Below, piece by piece: positions 8,373-17,053 of a stretch of DNA of 64,000 nt; positions within the stretch are counted from its first letter, which is position 1; every line of letters starts with the position of its first letter. The DNA is from Ferruginibacter sp. (lineage in GTDB: Bacteria; Bacteroidota; Bacteroidia; Chitinophagales; Chitinophagaceae). Both the position numbers and the translations under genes were made by a program. The notes below the pieces were generated by a model. That model searched no databases. It had not been told where the DNA came from and saw only the letters and a list, made by a program, of their open reading frames with translations. The stretch is from NCBI GenBank assembly GCA_019638635.1, contig JAHBTM010000007.1, forward strand, positions 1 to 64,000. Reading direction: 5' to 3'.

Positions 8373-9790
8373 ACAGAGGCTTTGTTTCTTTTAACGATTT
8401 GGGCAACCAGAATCGCTTCTGTTACAATCCTGTCGCCAATAAAGATAGTTCCTTTCATTTCACAAATACCTCTCCGTATAGGATTAATGAGTTCCATTTT
8501 CAGAATGAGTGTATCGCCCGGCACCACTTTTTGTTTGAATTTACATTTTTCAATTTTTAAAAAGTACGTATCGTAATGGTCTTCAGTGTTGCGTGGTATA
8601 GCCAGTAATCCGCCGGCCTGAGCCAGGGCTTCTACCAACAATACACCCGGCATTACGCAGTTACCCGGGAAATGCCCCTGAAAGAAAGGTTCATTGTAAG
8701 TTACATTTTTTATAGCCACTACGCAATTGTCTGTTAGCTCCATAACCTTATCCACTAACAGGAACGGATACCTGTGCGGTAATGTTTTCTCTATTTGATG
8801 TATATCGAGAATCGGTTCGCGCGTTGGGTCGTAACGGGGGGCCATAGACGCACTTTTAACTTTTTTCAGGTGCTCTTTTATTTTTTTGGCAAACTTCACA
8901 TTGGATGCGTGCCCCGGACGGTTGACAATGATGTGTGCTTTAAACGGAATGCCTACAAGGGCCAGGTCGCCCACCACATCCAGCAGCTTATGCCTTGCCG
9001 GTTCATTGGGATAGCGCAATTCCAGGTTGTTGAGTATGCCGGCTTCATTGACTTCCACTTTTTGTTTATCGAACACAACTGAAATCTTTTCTACCTGTTC
9101 CTGGGTAACGGGCTTATCCACCACAACGATGGCATTATTGATATCACCGCCTTTAATCAGGTTGTTAGCAATCAATGCTTCCAGTTCATGGAAAAAACAG
9201 AAAGTGCGGCTGTCGGCTATTTCCTTTCTGAAATCACTCATGTCCTTCAAATCGGCATGCTGTGTTCCCAGAACGGATGAGTTAAAATCAATGAGGGTAT
9301 TGATACGGTAATCATGAAAGGGCAGGGCCACCATCTCCACTTTTTTTTCCTCATCCATGAAGGTGATGTTTTCCTGAATTTCGTAATAAACCTTAGGCTC
9401 ATCCTGACGAGCCACACCGGCTTTTTCGAAAGCTTGTACAAAGGGGCCGGAGCTGCCATCGAGGATAGGCACTTCTTCTCCGTCTATTTCTATCAGGGCG
9501 TTGTCAATTTCCATCCCTGTAAGGGCGGCCATCAGGTGTTCAATGGTACTGATCCTGGCTCCGTTGTGTTCGATGGTGGTACTGCGGTTGGTTTCTACTA
9601 CAAAATCCACATCCGCCTTTACCATAGGAGCCCCCGGTTGGTCTATGCGTTTAAACACGATACCTGTATTGGGTTCAGCAGGTTTCACCGTAATGGTTAC
9701 GGCCTGTCCGGTATGAATGCCGGCACCTGAGATAGATACTGCTTTCCCAATAGTATGTTGAAATGATTCTTCGCCCGTTCTTTCTTCCAT
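8369..9790 (-). CDS. lpxC-fabZ: Bifunctional LpxC deacetylase / FabZ dehydratase
   Basis: The N-terminal part (about 10-315) is LpxC, the zinc deacetylase making the committed step of lipid A synthesis; zinc ligands appear as H85, H267 and D271, with GHASN (293-297) at the active site. The C-terminal part (about 325-465) is FabZ, the hotdog-fold 3-hydroxyacyl-ACP dehydratase, with H373 in GHFP and E387. The 473-residue fusion is characteristic of Bacteroidota. It joins enzymes that compete for 3-hydroxyacyl-ACP. It sits between lpxD (55-base gap) and lpxA (four-base overlap). Confidence 0.96.
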   Translation of the reverse strand: MEERTGEESFQHTIGKAVSISGAGIHTGQAVTITVKPAEPNTGIVFKRIDQPGAPMVKADVDFVVETNRSTTIEHNGARISTIEHLMAALTGMEIDNALIEIDGEEVPILDGSSGPFVQAFEKAGVARQDEPKVYYEIQENITFMDEEKKVEMVALPFHDYRINTLIDFNSSVLGTQHADLKDMSDFRKEIADSRTFCFFHELEALIANNLIKGGDINNAIVVVDKPVTQEQVEKISVVFDKQKVEVNEAGILNNLELRYPNEPARHKLLDVVGDLALVGIPFKAHIIVNRPGHASNVKFAKKIKEHLKKVKSASMAPRYDPTREPILDIHQIEKTLPHRYPFLLVDKVMELTDNCVVAIKNVTYNEPFFQGHFPGNCVMPGVLLVEALAQAGGLLAIPRNTEDHYDTYFLKIEKCKFKQKVVPGDTLILKMELINPIRRGICEMKGTIFIGDRIVTEAILVAQIVKRNKASV

Positions 9791-9845
9791 AGCTGCAAAA
9801 GTATGAAAAGAAAAGCGATACTATAATCAACACAATGTAGTGATG

Positions 9846-10889
9846 TTATGCGCTGGCCCTGAGGGATTTAATGATTTGTTCCAGTTCCGAGATTCGTTTT
9901 TCTAGTTCAGGCAGGTTGCGGTTGAGTGCCTGGCTGCGTAAAGCACTGGTATATTCAAATGCCGGTGAGCCGGTAACGGCGGTGTTCGGGGTTTTGATAG
10001 ATTTGCTGACCCCGCTCTGGGCGTTAATTTTAGTACCATCGGCAATCTGGAGATGCCCCACTATGCCTGCCTGCCCGCCAATCATAACGTTATTACCGAT
10101 TTTGGTGCTGCCGCTTACACCGGCCTGCGCAGCAATAACGGTATTATTGCCCACTTCCACATTATGTGCAACTTGTATGAGGTTGTCGAGTTTGGCACCG
10201 GATTTAATCAGGGTAGAACCCATGGTTGCGCGGTCAATGGTAGCGTTGGCGCCAATTTCCACGTTATCTTCAATGATGACGTTTCCGATTTGTGGAACCT
10301 TGAGGAAGGTGCCATCGGCCTGAGGGGCAAAACCAAATCCATCGCTTCCAATAACAGCCCCGGCGTGGATTTTTACATTCTTACCTACCACGCAATGGTG
10401 GTAAATCTTTACACCCGGATGCAGGATGGTATCATCGCCTATGGTTACATTATCACCAATATAGGCTTGGGGAAATATCTTTACCCTATTTCCTATGATA
10501 ACATTTTCTCCTACATACACAAAAGCTCCGAGATACACATCTTCGCCCAGTTTAACTGTGGGTTGCATAAATACCGGTTGTTGAATGCCGGTAAGTTGCA
10601 TGGTGCGCAGTTCCTGATACTTATCCAGTAAGGCCGCAAAAGAACTGTACGGGTCGGCCACGCGGATGATAGTAGCGTGTATGGGCTGACGAAGTTCGAG
10701 GGTATTGCTGATGATGATAACGGATGCGCCCGATGTGTATAGAAAATCCTCGTATTTGGGATTTGCCAGAAACGCCAGCTGCCCTTCCCGGGCTTCTTCA
10801 ATTTTTCCAAATGAGGTAACAGCCTGTTCGGCATCTCCCTCAATCTTCCCGTTAATGATTGCGGCTACCTGGCCAGCGGTGAAGCGCAT
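9846..10889 (-). CDS. lpxD: UDP-3-O-acylglucosamine N-acyltransferase LpxD
   Basis: LpxD adds the N-linked 3-hydroxyacyl chain in the third step of lipid A synthesis. The 347-residue protein has the short N-terminal uridine-binding domain (1-100) and then long runs of hexapeptide repeats. GSDGFGFAP and the His of VAHNVEVG are the conserved active-site segments. A C-terminal helix (ELEKRISELEQIIKSL) closes the trimer. It is 16 bases downstream of the HD gene and 55 bases upstream of lpxC-fabZ. Confidence 0.95.
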   Translation of the reverse strand: MRFTAGQVAAIINGKIEGDAEQAVTSFGKIEEAREGQLAFLANPKYEDFLYTSGASVIIISNTLELRQPIHATIIRVADPYSSFAALLDKYQELRTMQLTGIQQPVFMQPTVKLGEDVYLGAFVYVGENVIIGNRVKIFPQAYIGDNVTIGDDTILHPGVKIYHHCVVGKNVKIHAGAVIGSDGFGFAPQADGTFLKVPQIGNVIIEDNVEIGANATIDRATMGSTLIKSGAKLDNLIQVAHNVEVGNNTVIAAQAGVSGSTKIGNNVMIGGQAGIVGHLQIADGTKINAQSGVSKSIKTPNTAVTGSPAFEYTSALRSQALNRNLPELEKRISELEQIIKSLRASA

Positions 10890-10905
10890 CTCTAGTTTTT
10901 GTGAG

Positions 10906-12093
10906 TTAACCTAATCTTAATGAACAAATGTAATATTTTTTAACATTGCCCCTTACATTTTCATTGATTAAGGCATTATCTACCGCCGTAATGTTGCTTA
11001 CGGTACCGTCTTTAAACCGGATTTTAATATGGTCTTCCTCAAAATTGTACGTGGTGCTACTGGCAACCCCGTCGAAAGCAAGCCATTCCGCATCCGATAA
11101 ACTGACTCCGGTTTGTTGCATGATTTCTTCTCTTAAACCCTTCAGCAATGCGGGATTGGCCGGTTCGGGCATGTAACGAACCTTAAACAGTTTTCTGTTG
11201 ATGATGCCCTTGCATAGGATACTCAGTACCTGATCGGTATGATGTTGCCATTTTTTTATGGCCATCAGCACATCATAATCATCCATATTACAAAATTGTT
11301 CCAGGGTAATATTTTCTCCCCGGTTGTGTATGAAAGTTCTCAGGGGCTCATCGCATTCGGCGGCTATTGCTTTCGCCCTGCGGATGATTCTTTGCAGCAT
11401 TTGCTCAGCACTGAGTACAGTTTTATGCAGATAAACCTGCCAATACATCAGCCTGCGTGCAATTAAAAACTTCTCTATAGAGTAAATCCCTTTTTCTTCT
11501 ACCATCAGTTCACCCTCATGTACTGTGAGCATTTTGATGATACGGTCGTATCCGATAGCCCCTTCTATAACTCCGGTGAAGAAACTATCCCGCGTGAGGT
11601 AATCCATTCTGTCTACATCGAGTTGTCCGCTGATGAGTTGATACAAAAACTTTTTATGATACCGGTTGTTGAAGATTTCTTTGGCCAGCTCCAGTTTTCC
11701 CCCAAACTCCTGGTTTAGTTCATCAATTAAAAGAATGGATAATTGTTCATGCGCCATTCCTTTCGTCATGATGGATTCCAGCGCATGCGAAAAAGGCCCA
11801 TGCCCTATATCATGCAGCAGAATGGCTATTTGGGCGGCTTGTTGTTCTTCGGCAGTGATTTCAACACCTTTGCTGATGAGTTCTTTCAATGCGAGTTGCA
11901 TCAGGTGGTATGCACCCAACGCATGATGCAACCGGGTATGTACCGCACCCGGATATACAAGATGTGCCATAGCCATTTGATGGATCCTGCGCAACCGTTG
12001 AAAATAGGGGTGTGCAATGATATCCTGAATCAATGGATCGTTGATGGTAATGAATCCGTACACCGGATCGTTGATGATTTTATGAAAGGCCAT
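10906..12093 (-). CDS. HD-domain phosphohydrolase
   Basis: This 395-residue protein is in the dGTPase/SAMHD1-like HD superfamily. Metal-binding residues are visible in TRLHHALGAYHL (His around 56-57), HDIGHGPFSH (HD at 94-95) and the later VDRMDYLTRDS. Bacteroidota place this gene directly before lpxD, as here, with a 16-base gap. The substrate is not known for this subfamily; a nucleotide is likely. It is the first gene of the lipid A operon, preceded by a TAGCTTTG -7 box. Confidence 0.87.
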   Translation of the reverse strand: MAFHKIINDPVYGFITINDPLIQDIIAHPYFQRLRRIHQMAMAHLVYPGAVHTRLHHALGAYHLMQLALKELISKGVEITAEEQQAAQIAILLHDIGHGPFSHALESIMTKGMAHEQLSILLIDELNQEFGGKLELAKEIFNNRYHKKFLYQLISGQLDVDRMDYLTRDSFFTGVIEGAIGYDRIIKMLTVHEGELMVEEKGIYSIEKFLIARRLMYWQVYLHKTVLSAEQMLQRIIRRAKAIAAECDEPLRTFIHNRGENITLEQFCNMDDYDVLMAIKKWQHHTDQVLSILCKGIINRKLFKVRYMPEPANPALLKGLREEIMQQTGVSLSDAEWLAFDGVASSTTYNFEEDHIKIRFKDGTVSNITAVDNALINENVRGNVKKYYICSLRLG

Positions 12094-12123
12094 GGTGTTG
12101 TGTTAAAAGTTCTACAAAAGCAG

Positions 12124-12131
12124 CAAAGCTA
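12124..12131 (-). promoter_or_regulatory. -7 box before the HD-lpx operon
   Basis: TAGCTTTG on the minus strand matches TAnnTTTG and lies 30 bases before the HD gene start. It is the only consensus box seen upstream of the lipid A operon. A -33 TTG is not evident. Confidence 0.45.
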
Positions 12132-12223
12132 CTAAGCATTAAGATTAATTTCGGGAATGGTTGCTTTTGCTTCTGTAAATTTACCGCCGCACCAATTACA
12201 CCTAACAATCTAAACGCCTGCAA

Positions 12224-13780
12224 ATGAAATTAGCCAAAATATTATGGGTGGATGATGAAATAGAAAGCCTAAACTCACAAATTCTTTTTTTGGAAACGAA
12301 GGGGAATGAAGTGCAAACCCGCACCAACGGGTATGATGCCGTAGAATATGTGAAAGATAATATTGTGGATGTTGTGTTATTGGATGAATCTATGCCAGGC
12401 ATCACCGGATTGCAAACCCTTCAGCAAATTAAAGAAGTGAAAAATACACTTCCCGTGGTGATGATTACCAAAAACGAAGCGGAGAATATTATGGATGATG
12501 CCATTGGAAGCCAGATCAGCGATTACCTCATTAAACCGGTGAATCCAAACCAGGTGTTATTGAGTTTGAAAAAACTGATTGATAATAAACGTTTGGTGGC
12601 TGAAAAAACTACCGCGGCGTATCAACAGGGATTTTCTAGTTTGTTTGCCGCACTCAACAGCAATCCTGATTATAATGAATGGATGGAGATTTACAAAAAG
12701 CTTGTATTCTGGGAACTGGAAATGAAAAAATCCGACAGCCCCGAAATGCAGGAAGTTCTGGAAACACAAAAGCAGGAAGCGAATACCGAGTTTTTTAAAT
12801 TTGTTTCACGCCATTATGCAGATTGGGTTTCGCCCAAGAGTACCGACGGGCCTATCATGAGCAACAACTTAATGAAGTATAAAGTGCTTCCGCATCTGGA
12901 AGAAGGCGTACCCCTGTTTTTTGTACTGATAGACAATTTGCGCTTTGATCAGTGGAAGGCCATTGAGCCTATTTTTAGTGAGCGTTTTCATGTGCAGGAT
13001 GAACAAACGTTTTATTCCATTTTACCTACGGCCACTCAATATGCGCGTAACGCCATCTTTGCCGGTATGATGCCGGTGGAAATAGAAAAAACATTTCCTG
13101 CACAATGGAAGAATGATGATGAGGAAGGGGGCAAAAACCTGCACGAGGAAGAGTTTTTGCGTGCACAGTTGAAGCGGTACGGAAAAGGAAATATCCGTTG
13201 TTCGTACACGAAGGTGACCAATCATCAGGACGGACAAAAACTGGTGGATAACATCCATAACCTGATGCAAAACGATTTTAATGTAATTGTGTACAATTTT
13301 GTAGATATGCTGAGCCATGCACGTACAGAAATGGAAGTGTTGAAAGAACTGGCTGCTGATGAAACGAGCTACCGCAGCATCACCAAAAGCTGGTTCGAAC
13401 ATAGCCCGCTGCATCAGGCATTAAAAAAACTGGAAGGAAAAAAAGTAACCCTGGTGGTGGCAACCGACCACGGAAGTACCCGGGTGAAAAGTCCGGCCAA
13501 GGTAATAGGGGATAAGCAAACTACCGCCAACCTGCGGTATAAGCATGGACGGAATCTGAATTACGAGGCAAAGGATGTTCTGGCTTTTCGCGACCCACGG
13601 GAAGCCGGGTTACCGGTGCCGAATGTAAACTCCAGTTATATATTTGCGAAAGGGGATATATTTCTGTGTTACCCCAACAATTATAACCATTTTGTAAACT
13701 ATTACCGCAACACCTTCCAACATGGTGGCATCAGTATGGAAGAAATGATAGTACCTGTGGTGCGGATGACATCCAAATAA
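12224..13780 (+). CDS. porX: PorX-type response regulator with PglZ phosphodiesterase domain
   Basis: PorX is the response regulator that, with the sensor PorY, controls type IX secretion genes in Bacteroidota. The 518-residue length matches the family. The receiver domain (1-120) has acidic D10/D11, phosphoacceptor D54 and K104. A helical linker leads to a PglZ domain of the alkaline phosphatase superfamily (about 205-518), with FFVLIDNLRFDQW, SILPTATQYARN, ATDHGSTR and FQHGGISMEEMIVP. No DNA-binding domain is present. PorX from other species is reported to have phosphodiesterase activity through PglZ. The gene is alone, divergent from the HD gene. Confidence 0.93.
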   Translation: MKLAKILWVDDEIESLNSQILFLETKGNEVQTRTNGYDAVEYVKDNIVDVVLLDESMPGITGLQTLQQIKEVKNTLPVVMITKNEAENIMDDAIGSQISDYLIKPVNPNQVLLSLKKLIDNKRLVAEKTTAAYQQGFSSLFAALNSNPDYNEWMEIYKKLVFWELEMKKSDSPEMQEVLETQKQEANTEFFKFVSRHYADWVSPKSTDGPIMSNNLMKYKVLPHLEEGVPLFFVLIDNLRFDQWKAIEPIFSERFHVQDEQTFYSILPTATQYARNAIFAGMMPVEIEKTFPAQWKNDDEEGGKNLHEEEFLRAQLKRYGKGNIRCSYTKVTNHQDGQKLVDNIHNLMQNDFNVIVYNFVDMLSHARTEMEVLKELAADETSYRSITKSWFEHSPLHQALKKLEGKKVTLVVATDHGSTRVKSPAKVIGDKQTTANLRYKHGRNLNYEAKDVLAFRDPREAGLPVPNVNSSYIFAKGDIFLCYPNNYNHFVNYYRNTFQHGGISMEEMIVPVVRMTSK

Positions 13781-13863
13781 GTTCTCACACCCTGTGGAGA
13801 ATTGATTTTGTTTATACGGATGAAAGGAAGCAAGTTGCAGGCAGGTATTCAAAAGAGTAAACT

Positions 13864-14136
13864 ATGAAATTTAACCCGGCTACGCTGTCGAAGATTGAAA
13901 AGATTGTTACGGAATCCGGATACATCATCCGGTATGAGCGTGGTACTTTTCAAAGTGGCTACTGTATCCTTCAGGAAAAAAAGGTAGTGGTGCTGAATAA
14001 ATTTTTACAAACAGAAGGGAGAATCAACACGTTGATTGATTTGTTGCCCATCCTCCAAATTCATTTCGATTCGCTGACGCATGAGAGTCAGAAATTGTAT
14101 GATGAAATTATGTCGTCTCCGGTTCAAAATAAATAA
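13864..14136 (+). CDS. Conserved hypothetical protein, 90 aa
   Basis: I recognise this only as a small protein kept next to the PhnP-like hydrolase in Bacteroidota. It is predicted soluble and mixed alpha/beta, with a middle stretch YERGTFQSGYCILQEKKVVVLNKF and no signal peptide or membrane segment. Only three bases separate it from the next gene, so the two are probably translated from one mRNA. No function can be assigned from the sequence. Confidence 0.8.
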   Translation: MKFNPATLSKIEKIVTESGYIIRYERGTFQSGYCILQEKKVVVLNKFLQTEGRINTLIDLLPILQIHFDSLTHESQKLYDEIMSSPVQNK

Positions 14137-14139
14137 TGC

Positions 14140-14919
14140 ATGAAATGCCCGCCGCTGAAGATCACCATTTTAGGTACAGGAACCAGCAGCGGTGTTCCCA
14201 TGATTGCCTGTAGTTGCGCCGTTTGTACCTCTACAGATTCAAAAGATAAACGCTATCGTTGTAGCATACTGGTAGAAAGCAGTACCACTACCATTGTGGT
14301 GGATACCGGTCCCGACTTTCGCTCTCAAATGCTGATGGCCGGTGTGAAAAAGCTGGATGCGGTTTGTATTACACATCATCATAAAGACCATATTGCCGGA
14401 TTGGATGATGTAAAAGCTTTCTGTTATTTTCAGGAACAACCCATGACCGTCTATGCCACACCGTTAACCCAGGATGCCATACGAAGGGAGTTCGCGTATG
14501 TATTTGATAAACAAAAATATCCGGGTGTACCCGACATTCGTCTCGAGTTGTTAACAGAACAGCCCTTTATGATAGGGAATATACCGGTTACGCCTATACG
14601 CGTTTGGCACCTGCGCATGCCCGTGATGGGTTTTCGATTTGGCGATTTCACCTACATCACCGATGCCAATCAAATTGAAGACGATCAATTTGATAAAATA
14701 AAAGGTACCCACACGCTGGTTTTGAATGCACTTCGCCATGAGAAACATATTTCACACTTCACACTGAATCAAGCGCTGGAGGTTGCCGAACAACTGGATG
14801 TGCCCGATGCCTACTTCACACACATCAGCCACCAATTGGGTAAACATGCCGATGTCGGTGCCACATTACCGCTCAATCGTTATCTGGCATACGACGGATT
14901 ACAACTTTTTTTCCCTTAA
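14140..14919 (+). CDS. PhnP-like MBL-fold metallohydrolase
   Basis: This 259-residue metallo-beta-lactamase fold protein opens with ILGTGTSSGVPMIACSC, and ITHHHKDHIAGLDD is the metal-binding HxHxDH motif (with K between). Together with C-A-V-C near the N terminus this matches the PhnP/ElaC-type phosphodiesterases, which act on cyclic phosphates. The Bacteroidota member is not characterised, so the substrate is uncertain. It follows the 90-residue conserved gene by three bases. Confidence 0.88.
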   Translation: MKCPPLKITILGTGTSSGVPMIACSCAVCTSTDSKDKRYRCSILVESSTTTIVVDTGPDFRSQMLMAGVKKLDAVCITHHHKDHIAGLDDVKAFCYFQEQPMTVYATPLTQDAIRREFAYVFDKQKYPGVPDIRLELLTEQPFMIGNIPVTPIRVWHLRMPVMGFRFGDFTYITDANQIEDDQFDKIKGTHTLVLNALRHEKHISHFTLNQALEVAEQLDVPDAYFTHISHQLGKHADVGATLPLNRYLAYDGLQLFFP

Positions 14920-14960
14920 CAGGTTATTGTATCAATGAATGTGTGTGCATAGTTTTAAGG

Positions 14961-15842
14961 ATGCACAATGATCATCCGCTGTATTTTTCGCGTTCTGAAA
15001 AAAGGGGCATTTTTATCTTGCTCCTGATATGCGTATTGATGCACTTTATTCCGAATGTGTACTCATCCTTTATTAAAGCACCCCCGTTCGGTGAGGATAG
15101 TGTGGCATTTATGGCATTTGTGGAATCTGTCCGGCAAAGAGAAGTTGTACCTGTATCGAATGTTCAACAACAGCAACCTGTTGAGCTGTTTCGGTTTAAT
15201 CCAAACTCACTCGATGAGGCAGGATGGAAACGGTTAGGTATACACGAAAATACGGCAAAGCGTATACGAAAATATGTAGATAAGGGTGGTCGGTTTTATC
15301 AGAAAGAAGATTTGTATAAAATTTACGGCATGTCTACTGAACAGGTAGCTATGTTGCTGCCTTATATAGATATCCCTGAAAGAAACCGGAAACCTCAAAC
15401 GCTACAAAACCCATATCCCCTTAAAGTAAAATCCATTTCAAAACAACCTGTAGATATTAATCTGGCTGATTCAGCAACATTTGAATCGCTGCCCGGCATA
15501 GGCCCTGTATTGGCCAAACGCATTGTGTTCTTCCGCGAAAAGCTGGGAGGGTTTGAACATGTGGATCAGGTTGGAGAAACGTATGGATTGGCCGACAGTA
15601 CATTTAAAAAAATTCAATCCCGGTTAACCAGAGGACATCAGCCGGTAAAAAAAATCAACATCAATACCATAACTGAAGACATGTTGAGAAGCCATCCATA
15701 TGTAGGGTACAAAAAAGCTGCCGCCATTATCCGTTACCGAAATGAACACGGTGCGTTTACAATGTTGTCTGACTTTGAAAAGCTGGTCGTTATAACACCG
15801 ACTGACATACAAAAATTGAAGCCCTATCTTGTGTTTGAGTAA
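14961..15842 (+). CDS. Helix-hairpin-helix protein, ComEA-like
   Basis: A single N-terminal membrane segment (GIFILLLICVLMHFIPNVY, about 16-34) anchors a periplasmic or extracellular part with three helix-hairpin-helix units, including INLADSATFESLPGIGPVLAKRIV and ININTITEDMLRSHPYVGYKKA. Such HhH repeats bind DNA backbone in ComEA, the DNA-uptake receptor, but Bacteroidota carry several of these proteins with unknown roles. The ATG at 14961 is chosen over the in-frame GTG at 14943 because the latter adds only six unconserved residues. Confidence 0.82.
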   Translation: MHNDHPLYFSRSEKRGIFILLLICVLMHFIPNVYSSFIKAPPFGEDSVAFMAFVESVRQREVVPVSNVQQQQPVELFRFNPNSLDEAGWKRLGIHENTAKRIRKYVDKGGRFYQKEDLYKIYGMSTEQVAMLLPYIDIPERNRKPQTLQNPYPLKVKSISKQPVDINLADSATFESLPGIGPVLAKRIVFFREKLGGFEHVDQVGETYGLADSTFKKIQSRLTRGHQPVKKININTITEDMLRSHPYVGYKKAAAIIRYRNEHGAFTMLSDFEKLVVITPTDIQKLKPYLVFE

Positions 15843-15899
15843 GGTTTTCATGTACATTTTAGCGCGTTTTTCACTAATTTGCAGCCCTAAATCACCATT

Positions 15900-17042
15900 A
15901 TGGATTTCAGCAGAAGCGAAATAACACAACAGGTTGCCGAATCAGCTAGAGAGTTTGCGCGTTTACATATCAAACCACATTTGATGGAGTGGGATGAATC
16001 ACAGGAATTTCCGGTGCATATTTTTAAAGAGCTTGGAAAGTTAGGAATGATGGGTGTTCTGGTACCTGAACAGTATGGTGGCACCGGTTTAAGTTATTTC
16101 GAATACAATGCGGTGATACAGGAAATTGCCAAAGTGTGTGGATCGGTGGGCCTATCGGTGGCTGCACACAATTCATTATGTACAGGTCATATCCTCACCT
16201 TTGGCAATGAAGCACAGAAACAAAAGTATTTGCCTAAACTAGCGTCGGCAGAACATATCGGTGCCTGGGGTTTAACAGAACCCAATACTGGAAGTGATGC
16301 GGGTAATATGAAAACAACGGCTGTACGGGATGGCGATAACTGGATCATCAACGGAGCCAAGAGCTGGATCACCCACGGCATTAGCGGAGATGTGGCCGTA
16401 GTGATGTGCAGAACGGGTGAGCCTCGCGCCAAAAATAATTCAACTGCGTTTATTGTTGAACGTGGTACGCCCGGATTCATGGCCGGTAAGAAAGAAAATA
16501 AATTGGGGATGCGCGCCAGCGAAACCGCAGAAATGATATTTGATAACTGCATTGTATCTGATAGCCAGCGTTTAGGCGAAGTTGGCGATGGGTTCAAACA
16601 GGCCATGAAGATTTTAGACGGAGGTAGAATATCCATTGCGGCATTGAGTGTGGGTATTGCACGCGGAGCGTATGAGGCATCGGTTCAGTATGCCAAGGAA
16701 CGCCATCAGTTTGATCAGCCGATTGCTAATTTTCAGGGCATTGCATTCAAGCTGGCGGATATGGCCACCAAAATTGAAGCTGCAGAATTACTCATTCAAC
16801 AATCCTGCGATTTAAAAATGCGTGGGTTACCCATGACTAAAGAATCGGCTATGGCAAAATATTATGCCAGTGAAGTGGCGGTAGAAGTTAGTACCGATGC
16901 CGTTCAAATTTTTGGCGGTTACGGATACACGAAAGATTTTCCGGTTGAGAAATTTTATCGCGACAGCAAACTATGCACCATAGGTGAAGGAACCAGCGAA
17001 ATTCAAAAAGTGGTTATCAGCCGCGAAGTACTCAGGTCGTAA
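15900..17042 (+). CDS. Acyl-CoA dehydrogenase
   Basis: This 380-residue FAD enzyme performs the first oxidation of fatty-acyl or branched-chain acyl-CoA. Conserved segments are GLTEPNTGSDAGNMKT (flavin and substrate contacts), QFDQPIANFQGIAFKLADM, and QIFGGYGYTKDFPVEKFYRD. The catalytic base is the Glu in IGEGTSEIQ (about 363). Length and motifs fit the short-chain/butyryl-CoA group; the exact chain length cannot be read from sequence. The gene stands alone and converges with the WG/SEL1 gene. Confidence 0.93.
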   Translation: MDFSRSEITQQVAESAREFARLHIKPHLMEWDESQEFPVHIFKELGKLGMMGVLVPEQYGGTGLSYFEYNAVIQEIAKVCGSVGLSVAAHNSLCTGHILTFGNEAQKQKYLPKLASAEHIGAWGLTEPNTGSDAGNMKTTAVRDGDNWIINGAKSWITHGISGDVAVVMCRTGEPRAKNNSTAFIVERGTPGFMAGKKENKLGMRASETAEMIFDNCIVSDSQRLGEVGDGFKQAMKILDGGRISIAALSVGIARGAYEASVQYAKERHQFDQPIANFQGIAFKLADMATKIEAAELLIQQSCDLKMRGLPMTKESAMAKYYASEVAVEVSTDAVQIFGGYGYTKDFPVEKFYRDSKLCTIGEGTSEIQKVVISREVLRS

Positions 17043-17053
17043 TCCATACTGAT

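Noticed and set aside
10053..10631. Long open frame (192 codons) on the plus strand
   Set aside because: It lies wholly antisense to lpxD, whose hexapeptide repeats are unmistakable; the plus-strand frame has no family features.
14943..14960. GTG start for the helix-hairpin-helix protein
   Set aside because: It adds six unconserved residues; the ATG at 14961 is sufficient.
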